From the NCBI GenBank assembly GCA_026184435.1, contig CP046447.1: a stretch of DNA of 64,000 nt; one strand, given 5' to 3'. Positions 37,259 to 48,300 of this stretch are shown here, one piece after another. A model generated the notes under the pieces. That model searched no databases and was not told where the DNA came from. It was given only the letters and a program-made list of their open reading frames with translations. The position numbers were made by a program, and so were the translations under genes. The DNA is from JAADFF01 sp013153035 (GTDB lineage Bacteria > Coprothermobacterota > Coprothermobacteria > Coprothermobacterales > JAADFF01). Every line of letters begins with the position of its first letter. Positions within the stretch are counted from its first letter, which is position 1.

Positions 37259-40200
37259 TTATTTCTGCTTGATAAGTGTGATTACTGGAGCGTTCCACTG
37301 TACCTCGAAGCCAAAGGCCTCAGCTACGAATCTCAGTGGTACGAATGTTCTACCGTCAACAATGACTGCCTTAGAATCCATCTTGACAGGTGTACCGTCA
37401 ACCATGGCGATGCAGGAGTCGATGGTAAGAATGACCTCTGTCTGCTCACCAGTGATGACAACCTGTCTCTTCTCGGCATTCCACTGTACGGCAAGTCCCA
37501 TTGCCTCAGCAATGAATCTTACAGGTACCATGGTACGACCGGCATCATTGATGAATGGAGCAACATCCATAACCTTTGTCTCACCGTTGACCTTGTAGAA
37601 CTGGCTACCGGGAGCAAGCTCGATGACGAGCTTGTTGAGATATGGATCGTAGACTACAGTGATGCTTGTCTTGGCAATGTTGCCAGCATAGTCTATAGCC
37701 ACAATCTCTATCTCATTGGAGCCCTGAGTAAGCTCTACCTTCTTGGCGAAGGTATCACCAATCAGGTCTACCTGCTCACCATTAACATATACAGCCTTGA
37801 CACCTGTACCCTCATCGGATACGGTACCCTTAACTACGACGACAGGCTGATCTGTCTCGTAGACAACCATTCCCTCAGGAATGACAGGAGCTGTAATGTT
37901 GATGGTTGGTGCCTGATCGTCTACAGGCTCGGTGTACTCAACAGTGATGACATCAGACTGTGCCTCATTGCCATTGAGGTCGTAAGCCTTCAAGACAATG
38001 GTATTTGTTCCGGGCTCAAGATCGACAACTGTGCTGAAGTAACCAGCGACAGGAACGACGACCTTTGCAGGCACACCATTGACAATAACGATGATTCTGT
38101 CTACACCGACATTATCAGAGACAGTACCAGCAATCTTGATAGAGCCTTCCTGTGTCTGGATTGGCTTGGAAATATCGGCAGGCTCTGTAATCTGGATTGT
38201 TGGAGCCTCTCTATCCATTGCAACGGCAACTTCTTTTTCAAATGGAGCAATGAAATCGTCTCTTGCAATGGAGAAGTCGATATAGGAAACTGCCATTGGC
38301 TTGAGAACCACGGCAAACTTACCCTCATTATCGGTAGAGATAACGGCACTTGTTACACCTGCTACCTTGACGGTAACAACAGCACCTGCAATAGGTGTAC
38401 CATCGGCCTCGGCGACCTTACCCTCAAAGGTAAACTTGGCACCAGCATAGCCAACGATAACATCGCTGCCAGCATCAACATAGTCACCGTTGATATCTTT
38501 AACCTTAATGGAGATAGGACCAACAGCAAACTCCTTCTCTGCAACCTCTACACCATTTCTTCTTACTACGAGTACAAGCTTGGTGTAGTCAGGAGAAATT
38601 GCAACAGAGCTGAAGGAATATACATTGTCTGCATCAGCTGCAGATGTATCATCGATAACGGTAGAAGTACCATCAGCATAGTAACCCTTAAGCTCATAGA
38701 TGGCACCCGTGTAGGCATCACCGTTGTAGGTCAGAGAACCTGTAAGGGTGTACTTAAGACCTGCTGTAAGGGTATCCTTGTTTGCGGTCACATCAACAGG
38801 CTTGACCTCAAATGTGGTGTAACCAACATGGTTACCATCATCTGTTGTCACGGTAACCTTATATGTGCCATAACCAAGAACTGCAGCTGTAAATGGATAA
38901 GATGTCACAGTAAGGCCTGCAGCAGAAGCTGTAATAGAACCATCTGGACCCTCTATCACAAAGGAGTATGTTACACCAGAAGGCACACCAGATACATCAA
39001 TGGAGAAGTTGCTCTCCACGCCGGGTATAATCTCGCCATTTTCTTTAACAGTAATATCATTTGCTGGGTTGATCTTAACAACGGGGACATCTACTGCTTT
39101 GCGGTCACCATTAGAATCATATACTTCTGCATATACAGTAATAGCCTTCTTAGCGGTAAAGTCAACTACGTTACCCCAAACGGCATTAAAGTCATAGATT
39201 CCACCAAGAATATTCGTTACCTGACCATTGATATCAATCTTCTGATAATCAGATATAGAAGCTTTCTTAGCAAATACATCTGGAACGATATTTACAGTTG
39301 GATCACTCACATAGAGAACAACCTTGGCATTGTTAATAGGTGTTCCATCTGTCTTGGTAACCTTAATCTTAATGGTTACAGGCTCACCATATGTGGCTGT
39401 CTTGGTACCAAGATTTTCTACATTGAAACCACTTACAAATGTAGAGAATGTCTCATATGCCTCGGATGTCTCGTTCTCATCGGTGAGAATGACATATGCT
39501 ACAACCTCTAAATCTCCTGCCTGAATAGCATTAAAGGATGCAGGAATAGAAACCTCAGGTGTGGTTGCAGAAACAACCTTTGTACCATATTCCTTCAACC
39601 AAGCCTTAACATCTGTTACACCCTCTGGAACGATAGGCATACCAGTTGTGCCCTCAGGAGCCTTAAGAAGAGCATAGTAAAGGGTGAATGTTCCTGTTGC
39701 AAGGCCATCTTTCTTCATAAGATTGAAGTTAAATGTAGTTGTACCAACACTTACAGAATCTCCAAGATCAGATGTCAGAACAACACCCTTGATGATGAGA
39801 ACTGGCAACTTGAAGGAGAAACCTTTATAGATATAACCATTGCTATCCACAAAGGAACCTGTGATGGTCACATAGTCATTGCCCTCACCAAGGTCTGCCA
39901 GCTTAGAAGCTGGGATGGTGAGAACACCGGCACCACTGGAGATGGCAAGCTCACCATTTTCTGTCTTATCGGACTGAACTACACCATTGTTGTAGTACTG
40001 AACGGTGTAGGTAAGTGTACCGGTAAGGGCATTACCAGAAACATCCTTCACAGAGAATGTAATATCTTGATCGGTAATAACTGTTGTTGTTGGAGCATCA
40101 ACAAAGCCAGGAAGCTCTGTTCTGTCAATAGAATAGGAAGCATCCTTAGGCTTGACAGTAAAGGATGTAAGATCTGTGCTATAGAATGTGTTAGCTGGTG

Positions 40201-41224
40201 TTGCTGTTGGGCCAGGAGATACTACTGTAATAGATGTAACACCGGGATCAACAGTGATAACCTTTGCATAATAGGCAACTGTTACACCAGCGGCATCGGT
40301 AACATCCTGCTCTGCAATGGTATCAATCAGATTACCATTCTGGTCATAGAGATAAAGTGGACCCTCTGGAAGGGTATATGGATCCTGGACAGAATAATAC
40401 TTTGCCTTAAAGACATAAGAAGCACCCTGCTCAAGATCGCCTGTTGGAGAAAGAAGCTCAAACTTGGCATCGACAAAAGACCTGGCACCAACAGAGTAGT
40501 AACCTTCGGCAATCTTCGTAGGATCATCGGCAAAGATTGCCTCATAGTAACCTGTCTTGTTGAAGCCAAAGTCTGCGTAGACATAGAGACCAGAAACCAC
40601 ATTGGTTGTTGCCTCCTGATCAAATTCAGGAGCTCTTACCGTACCAAGATGAACAATGGCTAAGGAACCTGTCAAAGCCTGACCGGCTGCATCTTTCACA
40701 GAACCCTGAAGTGTGACATTCTGCTCAAAGTCGTAGCTGGACTGGAAACCAGTAATAGTAACCTTGTCAGCAGTCCATACAACCTCGGAATAGTTGACAA
40801 CATAGTCAGCTGCGGAACCAGCAACGACAACCTTCAAATAAGAACCAAAAGCACCAAGGTCACTGGCACCTTCTCTTGTATCAACACCGGTAAAGGTAAA
40901 GCTTGCTGTTGCTGTGGAAGCAGAACTTGTAAAGGTTACAGTTGCATCTGTAGATGCAACAACACCCAAATCGGTAACAAGAGAAACCGTTACAGGAATT
41001 TCTATATCTGTGGCTGTGTCAATTGTAAAGGTAGCTGTCATAGAAACTGTTGCTCCACGAAGAGCATCAGTTGTTGGCAAAGAAGATGGAGCCAGATCAT
41101 TTATTGTGTATGCTGCAGTAACTGAAACATCATTTGCGGCGTAAGCTGCGGGAGCAAATGGCATGACAACGAAAGATGTAAACATCATCGCAAGTGCGAC
41201 GACAAAAACTGTTAGTTTTTTCAT
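37259..41224 (-). CDS. Giant secreted Ig-like repeat protein with C-terminal stalk domain
   Basis: 1321 residues. Signal peptide MKKLTVFVVALAMMF... with cleavage after AYAA near residue 30. The body is a string of beta-sandwich Ig-like repeats, the last two of the glucodextranase-like type (DNVGVDRIIVIVNG, LEPGTNTIVLKAYDLNGNEAQ). The C-terminal 100 residues hold two copper-amine-oxidase-N-like motifs, MVPVRFIAEAMGLAVQWN and FVPLRFVAEAFGFEVQWN, which typify cell-surface stalk proteins. AAGGAGGT precedes the ATG. The promoter is clear and a strong terminator follows, so it is monocistronic. Likely an abundant S-layer or envelope component. Confidence 0.9.
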   Translation of the reverse strand: MKKLTVFVVALAMMFTSFVVMPFAPAAYAANDVSVTAAYTINDLAPSSLPTTDALRGATVSMTATFTIDTATDIEIPVTVSLVTDLGVVASTDATVTFTSSASTATASFTFTGVDTREGASDLGAFGSYLKVVVAGSAADYVVNYSEVVWTADKVTITGFQSSYDFEQNVTLQGSVKDAAGQALTGSLAIVHLGTVRAPEFDQEATTNVVSGLYVYADFGFNKTGYYEAIFADDPTKIAEGYYSVGARSFVDAKFELLSPTGDLEQGASYVFKAKYYSVQDPYTLPEGPLYLYDQNGNLIDTIAEQDVTDAAGVTVAYYAKVITVDPGVTSITVVSPGPTATPANTFYSTDLTSFTVKPKDASYSIDRTELPGFVDAPTTTVITDQDITFSVKDVSGNALTGTLTYTVQYYNNGVVQSDKTENGELAISSGAGVLTIPASKLADLGEGNDYVTITGSFVDSNGYIYKGFSFKLPVLIIKGVVLTSDLGDSVSVGTTTFNFNLMKKDGLATGTFTLYYALLKAPEGTTGMPIVPEGVTDVKAWLKEYGTKVVSATTPEVSIPASFNAIQAGDLEVVAYVILTDENETSEAYETFSTFVSGFNVENLGTKTATYGEPVTIKIKVTKTDGTPINNAKVVLYVSDPTVNIVPDVFAKKASISDYQKIDINGQVTNILGGIYDFNAVWGNVVDFTAKKAITVYAEVYDSNGDRKAVDVPVVKINPANDITVKENGEIIPGVESNFSIDVSGVPSGVTYSFVIEGPDGSITASAAGLTVTSYPFTAAVLGYGTYKVTVTTDDGNHVGYTTFEVKPVDVTANKDTLTAGLKYTLTGSLTYNGDAYTGAIYELKGYYADGTSTVIDDTSAADADNVYSFSSVAISPDYTKLVLVVRRNGVEVAEKEFAVGPISIKVKDINGDYVDAGSDVIVGYAGAKFTFEGKVAEADGTPIAGAVVTVKVAGVTSAVISTDNEGKFAVVLKPMAVSYIDFSIARDDFIAPFEKEVAVAMDREAPTIQITEPADISKPIQTQEGSIKIAGTVSDNVGVDRIIVIVNGVPAKVVVPVAGYFSTVVDLEPGTNTIVLKAYDLNGNEAQSDVITVEYTEPVDDQAPTINITAPVIPEGMVVYETDQPVVVVKGTVSDEGTGVKAVYVNGEQVDLIGDTFAKKVELTQGSNEIEIVAIDYAGNIAKTSITVVYDPYLNKLVIELAPGSQFYKVNGETKVMDVAPFINDAGRTMVPVRFIAEAMGLAVQWNAEKRQVVITGEQTEVILTIDSCIAMVDGTPVKMDSKAVIVDGRTFVPLRFVAEAFGFEVQWNAPVITLIKQK

Positions 41225-41283
41225 ACCCGCACTTACCTCCTTTCATTAAAAATTTTTGTAGGAACGGGTATGTTCCAATACTA

Positions 41284-41312
41284 ATTCTACCGATGTAAAG
41301 AGTAAAAGACAA
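41284..41312 (-). promoter_or_regulatory. Promoter of the first giant stalk-protein gene
   Basis: On the minus strand TTGTCT, 17 bp, TAGAAT, about 60 bp before the ATG. The AGTGTCAA palindrome lies 26 bp upstream of the -35 box, the position of an activator site. Confidence 0.6.
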
Positions 41313-41337
41313 ACCTACATATGTAATCTTTTGTGGC

Positions 41338-41359
41338 AGTGTCAATAAAAGTTGACACT
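41338..41359. promoter_or_regulatory. Operator-like palindrome AGTGTCAA-N6-TTGACACT
   Basis: Perfect 8-bp arms around TAAAAG. A site of the same form, AGTGTAAA-N6-TTTACACT, lies upstream of the second stalk-protein gene at 45292. Shared architecture suggests one dimeric regulator. Confidence 0.55.
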
Positions 41360-41369
41360 TTTCAAATGA

Positions 41370-41399
41370 AAAAGGGAGGGAACAAACTCCCTCCCTTTT
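41370..41399 (-). terminator. Terminator of the second giant stalk-protein gene
   Basis: Twelve-bp perfect stem AAAAGGGAGGGA with a six-base loop, starting about 20 bp past the minus-strand stop. Confidence 0.85.
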
Positions 41400-41420
41400 A
41401 ATACCTTTCACATGCGAATC

Positions 41421-44400
41421 TTATGGAGTGTAGGTAATCTTGATAGTATCTGGTGGCAACCAGTCTACCTGACAACCAAATATCTCCGCTATAAACCTGA
41501 TAGGAACAAATGTTCTATTTTGATAAATAAGAGGTTTACCCCAACCTGCCTTGGCAATATCGACTTTCATACCATCAACATAGACTATACCTGTAGACTC
41601 ATAAATGTATACCTGCTGTCCTCCGAGCGTTATCTTCACCTTCTTGAGATCGCCCATCGGTATCTTAATCTCCTTGGATACACCTCCAAGCGTACCGGTA
41701 ACGGTTACCATTCTTGTATTTTTATCCCAACCTACATTGAGACCAAGTGCCTCGGCTATGAACCTTAATGGAACCATTGTTCTGCTATATCTTGGATCGA
41801 TAAATGGTGCTGCATCCATAATCTTCGTCTTACCTTTCACCTTATAGAACTGAGAGCCTATCCTCAGAACTATTTCTACCGTTGGGTTATGATAGTAAAG
41901 AACATAATCGTACTTGGTAATGTTACCGGCCTTATCGGTAACGACTATGTTAAATACATTTTTACCCTCTTTGAGCTTCAATGTGAAGTAAACAACGGTC
42001 TTTTTCATCATGATGTTCTTCTGAATAGGTTCATAGTCTACATATACGGCATCAAGAGCTGTGTCATCTTCAATAGACATCATTACCTTGACGGTATCCT
42101 CTGTTAGAGTGGAACCATTTGCCGGATTGATACTTACTATCTGAGGTGGTGTATTGTCAACAGGAATCTCATAAGTAACTTTGTAGAATACAGGATTAGA
42201 TACATTACCGGCAGCATCTATAGCCTGAATAACAAAGGTATTTTCTCCTTCGGCCAGTCGCAAAATCAATCTTGCAGTAATAGTGCCAGTAGACTGAGTG
42301 AAGATACCATATGTGATATCACCTGTTGTGATATTCTTCGCGATAACCTCTTTCACATAAGTTTGATCCTCCTTAACAACAACCATAACATCCAGTCTAT
42401 TCTTATGCACGGTTGTACCAGTAGATGGTGTAACGCTAAGTATTTCTGGGGCTATCATATCAACCTGCAGAACAACATCAACGCTGGCATACTTACCGTA
42501 TTTAAATGTCAAAATACCGGTATTTGCAGCATTGTAGTTAAACACAGCCTTTCCATCGGCACCTGTTGTCACATTGCCAACAATTGTAGAACCCTGATAA
42601 ACCTTAATAAGCCTACCGGCAAGAGGCTGATTATGTGCGTCGGTCAGCTGAATATTAAAGGTATTGGATACACCAACATAGCCATATGGAGGAGAAACTT
42701 TTAGAACAGGAGGGACAATCTTCAGTTTTTTATCGAAGAGAACCTTACCCTCATTAACAACTTTTACTTCAACAAAAGCATCGGTAGATGTATTGAGAAC
42801 TGAAGCTGTAAATGTAGCCTTTATGCCAGATGTATTGCTAACAGAGAGACTACCTTCAACGTTTTGAAGTTCGGCGTTAATAGGGGTAATGGATATGCTA
42901 TCAACTGATATAGGCAAGTTGTTAAATGGATTGAGAAGTGTAGCACTAATAGCTTCTTTTTCACCTGCAGTGATAAGACCGTCCTGTGGAGAAAAGTTTA
43001 TCATGACTGGATAGGCTTCAATATACTTCTTTGCTCCGTGAGATGCATCTGTGCTCAAAGCAAACACTTCATACTTTTCACCGGGATTCATGAGAACGGT
43101 GAATGTTGTGGTAGGATTAGAAGCACTGACATATTGGGTAGAAAGAACATTACCCTCCTCATCTTTAAGGTAAACATAGGCATCTACACCATTACCATTT
43201 TTATCTCTAACACCAACTTTTACAGGTGTAGAGAAACCACCTATAACTTTTTCGGGAGAAACTGTCATCTGCAAGTCAAGTATAGGATTAATGGTAAGCA
43301 CTTTGTATCCCCTATACATAAGGGTTGTTCCATCACTCTTATAAACAAATACATCGATATCGGCAGACTTGAGCAGTGTTGCCGTGAATATGTAATTTCC
43401 ACCGACCACATTGCTCACAGCACCATTGATTGACATGGTATCAACCACACCAGAAGAGGTATCAAATACACCTGTACGGCTGGCAACCAGCTTTACATAG
43501 GCATTGTTAATTGGGGTCCCACTACCATCGGTAACTTTAACGATAATAGTAGCCTTGTCACCAACGGTAAACTGGGTCTTATTGTACTGAACCTTATAAC
43601 CATCAACAGAATAACTATAAGTTTTCACAACCCTATTTCCAGCGCTATCGGTTGAATCCAAAGTAATCTTTACCGTGCCATAGCTCAGAACCTTTAGAAC
43701 AAAGCTACCACCATTGGAGATAGTTCCTGTACGAGATGTATCCAAGCCTTCGGCAATAGCAGGACCACTAATAGAAACCTTTATGTAGTCAATAGTGTTA
43801 GGTGGATTGACATTGGAAAGTGCATTGACAACAACTGTGTAATCCTGAACATGGAGAGGATTACTCAAACCACTAAGCTGATAAGAAATCTTCTGAGGAA
43901 GCACTACAGGAATGCTGATGCTTGCCTCTCCCCATACTCCCGCAGATGTCTCTGCATTAACAGATACACTGATATTACCTGTTGAAAGACCAACAGGAAG
44001 GGTAATGGAGAAGACACCATTGGGATCTGTAGAAACAGATACATTGTTGTAGATAACAGTGCTGTTATTTTTTACAGTGTAATAAACAGAAGCATTACCC
44101 AAAGGATCGCTACCGTTTTTCAATGTAAGCTCTATAGTTTGGGTTCTTGGAAGTCCAGCATAAACTTCGGAAACATTGGAAGTCAATGAGAATGTTCTGG
44201 GTTTTAAAACTACAGAGGCATAGTCGTGCCCATGATATAAACCACATACACCTACATAATAGGTGCCCGGTTCATGACCTGTTGTAGACCAAACACCGGC
44301 AAACAATCCATTATCAGAGGTTGTTCCTATTGTTATGACTGGAAGATTAATCGAGTTATCAGAAGTATTATAAAGACACATGCTAACACCTGAAACTGGA

Positions 44401-45176
44401 TTGTTGTTAGCATCTGTGACCTTACCACTAATAACAACGGGATCACCTGAAAGAACAGCGGAAGTTGGTGCCGTCAGTTGGAAATTATATCTCGCCTTTA
44501 TAACAGCCTTAGCCAAGCCACTCTGGAGGATATAATCTCCTTCATCTGTCATATTGGCTACCATGAGCAAAATGCCACTGGTAACAGTTGCCGTGTTGAT
44601 AACAGCTCCTGTTGGAGCATATATAAGTTCACCGGGATAACCATCTGTGGGATTACCATTATAGTCATAAACCTTTGCCTGTACAACATCACCATATGGT
44701 ACTTTGACAGAAGAAACAGACAAGTCTGTCATCTTGTAACCTGCATTGGAAACATAGAGAAGCTTATATGTGGATTTCACAACTCCTGTATAGCTATCTT
44801 TTACATCAACCTTCAACTTGAGATATGAAATAGTACTTGCACCAGTATTAAGGGAAACTGTAACAGTACGGGTAGTAGACGTTACAACCGTAGATGGTGC
44901 GCTAACAGAAAACGCAGATGTATCAACAACCACATCATCTCTTATCAGATATGCAGTACCCGTGAAGGTCTGAGATGATGCCACATCATTGAGATAGTTT
45001 AATGTAAGTGTAATAGTGGCATCAACAGTTGTAGCACCGGGATCAGATGTATATGTAGGAGCATCTAAAGCAACGCTATAAAGGGAATATGTGGGTGCGG
45101 CAGTGGCATAAGGAACATAAGCAAATGACATTAGCATCAATGCCACACTCAAAACACTAACTAACAATTTCTTCAT
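41421..45176 (-). CDS. Giant secreted Ig-like repeat protein with C-terminal stalk domain
   Basis: 1251 residues from ATG 45176, behind GAAGGAGGG; the frame continues 51 codons further upstream without support. Signal peptide MKKLLVSVLSVALMLMSF ending about AYVPYATA. The body is Ig-like and carboxypeptidase-regulatory-like repeats (PVVISGKVTDANNNPVSGVSM, KVTDGSGTPINNAYVKL). The C-terminal 120 residues carry stalk motifs MVPLRFIAEALGLNVGWD and FVPIRFIAEIFGCQVDWL. It is a paralogue of the previous gene in layout, with diverged sequence. Promoter region has the shared palindrome; a terminator follows. Probably an envelope structural or adhesive protein. Confidence 0.88.
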   Translation of the reverse strand: MKKLLVSVLSVALMLMSFAYVPYATAAPTYSLYSVALDAPTYTSDPGATTVDATITLTLNYLNDVASSQTFTGTAYLIRDDVVVDTSAFSVSAPSTVVTSTTRTVTVSLNTGASTISYLKLKVDVKDSYTGVVKSTYKLLYVSNAGYKMTDLSVSSVKVPYGDVVQAKVYDYNGNPTDGYPGELIYAPTGAVINTATVTSGILLMVANMTDEGDYILQSGLAKAVIKARYNFQLTAPTSAVLSGDPVVISGKVTDANNNPVSGVSMCLYNTSDNSINLPVITIGTTSDNGLFAGVWSTTGHEPGTYYVGVCGLYHGHDYASVVLKPRTFSLTSNVSEVYAGLPRTQTIELTLKNGSDPLGNASVYYTVKNNSTVIYNNVSVSTDPNGVFSITLPVGLSTGNISVSVNAETSAGVWGEASISIPVVLPQKISYQLSGLSNPLHVQDYTVVVNALSNVNPPNTIDYIKVSISGPAIAEGLDTSRTGTISNGGSFVLKVLSYGTVKITLDSTDSAGNRVVKTYSYSVDGYKVQYNKTQFTVGDKATIIVKVTDGSGTPINNAYVKLVASRTGVFDTSSGVVDTMSINGAVSNVVGGNYIFTATLLKSADIDVFVYKSDGTTLMYRGYKVLTINPILDLQMTVSPEKVIGGFSTPVKVGVRDKNGNGVDAYVYLKDEEGNVLSTQYVSASNPTTTFTVLMNPGEKYEVFALSTDASHGAKKYIEAYPVMINFSPQDGLITAGEKEAISATLLNPFNNLPISVDSISITPINAELQNVEGSLSVSNTSGIKATFTASVLNTSTDAFVEVKVVNEGKVLFDKKLKIVPPVLKVSPPYGYVGVSNTFNIQLTDAHNQPLAGRLIKVYQGSTIVGNVTTGADGKAVFNYNAANTGILTFKYGKYASVDVVLQVDMIAPEILSVTPSTGTTVHKNRLDVMVVVKEDQTYVKEVIAKNITTGDITYGIFTQSTGTITARLILRLAEGENTFVIQAIDAAGNVSNPVFYKVTYEIPVDNTPPQIVSINPANGSTLTEDTVKVMMSIEDDTALDAVYVDYEPIQKNIMMKKTVVYFTLKLKEGKNVFNIVVTDKAGNITKYDYVLYYHNPTVEIVLRIGSQFYKVKGKTKIMDAAPFIDPRYSRTMVPLRFIAEALGLNVGWDKNTRMVTVTGTLGGVSKEIKIPMGDLKKVKITLGGQQVYIYESTGIVYVDGMKVDIAKAGWGKPLIYQNRTFVPIRFIAEIFGCQVDWLPPDTIKITYTP

Positions 45177-45291
45177 AGAAAAACCCTCCTTCTCAAGGGA
45201 TATTTCCCCCAAGTATGTTATTCCTATTACTATGTGTATTTTACTACACAGAAAAAATAAGTCTGGAAGAAAAGAGACTTTTCTTTTTGAT

Positions 45292-45313
45292 AGTGTAAAC
45301 TTTTCTTTACACT
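45292..45313. promoter_or_regulatory. Operator-like palindrome AGTGTAAA-N6-TTTACACT
   Basis: Perfect 8-bp arms around CTTTTC, 116 bp before the ATG of the second stalk-protein gene. The match with 41338-41359 differs at one symmetrical position (A/T for C/G). Confidence 0.55.
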
Positions 45314-45330
45314 TTATATCGATATGCAAT

Positions 45331-45357
45331 AAAAAAAGGGGGGCAGTTGCCCCCCTT
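45331..45357 (-). terminator. Terminator of the subtilase gene
   Basis: Nine-bp stem AAGGGGGGC/GCCCCCCTT with loop AGTT; on the minus strand it is followed by seven T residues. About 30 bp after the stop. Confidence 0.9.
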
Positions 45358-45388
45358 CTATCTTTGTAGTTAAACTAATTTACTGTCC

Positions 45389-48300
45389 CTAATTACCAAG
45401 GGTAATGGTTGTATCGTTATCAAATATCAAGAGGTATGTGTGTCCACTCTGGAAGACAAAGTCATCAGATGGAGCTTCGTAGTAAGACTTAATCTGAGAA
45501 CCATTAGAATACAGCTCGTAAATCTTCACGATATTTGCATCGGCTTTAAGGTCAGAAATCTTGACATCTTTAGAGAACTGGACAACGGCCATACCATTGA
45601 CTGTCTTCAACTGGACACCCTTGGCCATGATGTTATAACCTTTGGTAGCGATAGTTGCTACATAACCTGGATTATCTCTTCTGATAAGGTAAACCTCATT
45701 GGCAACAACAGAGGTATCTTTAGAGGCATCAACAAGATTTGGAACAAACTCGTTCCATACTTTACCTTTGACCTCTTTAATCTTTCCACCCTCTATCTTA
45801 TAAACCTCATCGGCACCAAAGTATGCCTTTGGAGTTATATTGTAAGAGCCATCAGAAGCAACCAAGCTATAGCCTCCGCCAACAATGAAGTCTTTGTTTA
45901 GGACACTACCAACAGCAAATCCTGTCTGATTGATGTTATGAGCACCGTCTTCTGGCATTACTACAATGTATTTAATATCTTCTGGCTTGATAGAAGCATA
46001 TTTCTTATTTCCATCTTTGGTGTAATAGGAAAGCTTAGAAAGATCGATGGTATAAGGAAGCTGTGTAGCAGGTGCGTATACGAAGAAGTAGCTACGAGAA
46101 GCATCGTCTGGCATGCTATTAGGAACAATTTTGAAGTTGTATCCTACAAGACCGGTGAGTTTATCCTGGTCACCTGCGTAGAATACCTTTATAGTATTAT
46201 CCATACGCATATCCAATGTTACTGCTGCCTCTGGAGCTGTACGATCTACCTTAAATGGCATGGTTACAACCTGTGGCTTGTAGTCATAATTCTTGTTAAA
46301 TGGATTGATAACAGGTCTTGGGTAGACATAGAGTTTAACCTCGTACTGTCCCTCATCAAGTTTAGTACCCACAGGAACAATCAAATTAAAATCTTCTGTG
46401 TTATTGAGGTCATTTACATGAATCCAACCGGCATTTTCCCACCATACTCTGGGGTCATTTCTAAACTGCCCCCAACCCATACGCATGACACCAGACCACA
46501 TATCACCTGTAGAATACTGTGCAACAACAGTACCTGTATCTGTATTAATAACCTCTGCATCATACTTTACAACTGCTCTAAACTTGGTGAAGTTCACAAT
46601 GATATCTGTAATCTCTACAGTCTTGGTTGCACCTTGTGCCTCCTCAACATATGTCATTGGGGCACCAGCCCATTTGGCGTTGTAGCCTGTTGTTGGCTCA
46701 AAGAGATAGAAGCCAAACTTAGCGGCTACTGCCTGATAATCAGCAATACCAAGAGGCATTAGGTAACCAAAATCATCAAATTCTTGACCGTTGGCACCAA
46801 CTTTATAGGTGTAGTATCTATACCAAAGGCCTGTCCAACCTTTGTGAATAGCCTCAGATTCACCATATTTTCTTCCCCAATAATCAAGATATCTGCTCTG
46901 GCTCCACCATGGCCAGTCAACAGTTGGGTTGGCACCATTCTTCCAGCCATCACCATAGTAGTATGGGCCATTGGGGTCAAAGAGACCTGCAAATGGTATG
47001 GTGCCTATCTCTTCATTACCGGCATAAAGAGAAAGGTGACCTTCAACCCAACCAACATATGGTACATCCTGAACTGTCACAGTGATAATCTTATCCTCAC
47101 CGGGCTGAAGGGTAATATGGTCGGTATCAGCAGTTACTGTTGCACTATCAATGAAACCATATCTTCTGCTACCCACATCATAAGGAGCAATACCAGAGAA
47201 GGCAAGTAGACCAACAGTGGCATCTATAGCCTGATCTGTTCCATTGTGAACTTTAATCTTGAAAGACACTGGCAGTTTGTCAATAACACCAAGAGATACA
47301 GATGGCTGACCATTGAACTTATCATTGGGGAAACCATAAGACTCAAGTGTAAGTTTGAAATATTTAATAGCTGCAGGAATATCCAATCTGCCGGCTCCCT
47401 GCTTCCTTGGAGAAATCTGCCATGGTTTATTCTTAGAGAACATAACCTGTGCATGGTTCATAAGGGCCTCTTTAATCTGTGCTGGTGTCGCATCGGGATA
47501 TGCCTGTTTAAGAAGTGCAACAGCACCGGCAACATGAGGAGCGGCCATAGATGTACCACTCGATGTTGCATATGCATCAGGAGAAGATGCAACAGCAGAT
47601 GTTATTGCTAAACCGGGAGCAGAAATATCGGGTTTTACAAGCAAGCTGGGAACTGTTCCCCAAGAAGAGAAATCTGCTAGCTCATTAACATTCATTGGAA
47701 CAATCTCCTGTTTTCCGTCAAACTTAATCTCAATGTTCTTTCCACTGGCAAGGGCATCATTAAGGGCCTTACCATAGGAGTTCCATATGAATACAGCAGG
47801 AATGGTGTTCTTTGCATTACCAAGGGCCATGCTAACAAAAGTATCTCCGCCTGATTCATGATTCCATATAACAACTCCAATAGCACCATGTGCCTTGGCA
47901 TTGAGAACCTTTGTGGAGAAGTAACAGCCACCACGCTTAATAAGGGCAACTTTACCTGTTAGGTCTACAAGATCATTGGCATTACAGGCTGTAAGATTCT
48001 TTGGATCGGCAACGGCAAGTGCCACTGTACCAGTAATAACCTTTACTGGATCTGGAGAATCAGGAGAAACAAGATAAGGAACTCTATCAACCTCTTTTCC
48101 ATTTACACTGACAGTTGCACTGAGTTTAAAACCTGTTACAGCACGGGCAGCATTATTAGAAGCTGCAACAGTTATGGCTTCAGGAGTAGAAGCAGGAGAA
48201 CCAAGTCTGGAAATATTTAGAGGATAAATAGAGTCATAAAGCAGAGGAACACTACCTGCAAGAAAATGATTCTCATTACCAGCTGCTATGGCATAAGAAA

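Noticed and set aside
38828..39511. A 227-codon plus-strand ORF opposite the first giant stalk-protein gene
   Set aside because: Cys/Ile-rich shadow of a strongly coding minus strand, with no ribosome binding site and no family resemblance.
45938..46762. A 274-codon plus-strand ORF opposite the subtilase, and a similar one at 48266-49081
   Set aside because: Both lie antisense to a protease with complete motifs, and their composition is that of a shadow frame.
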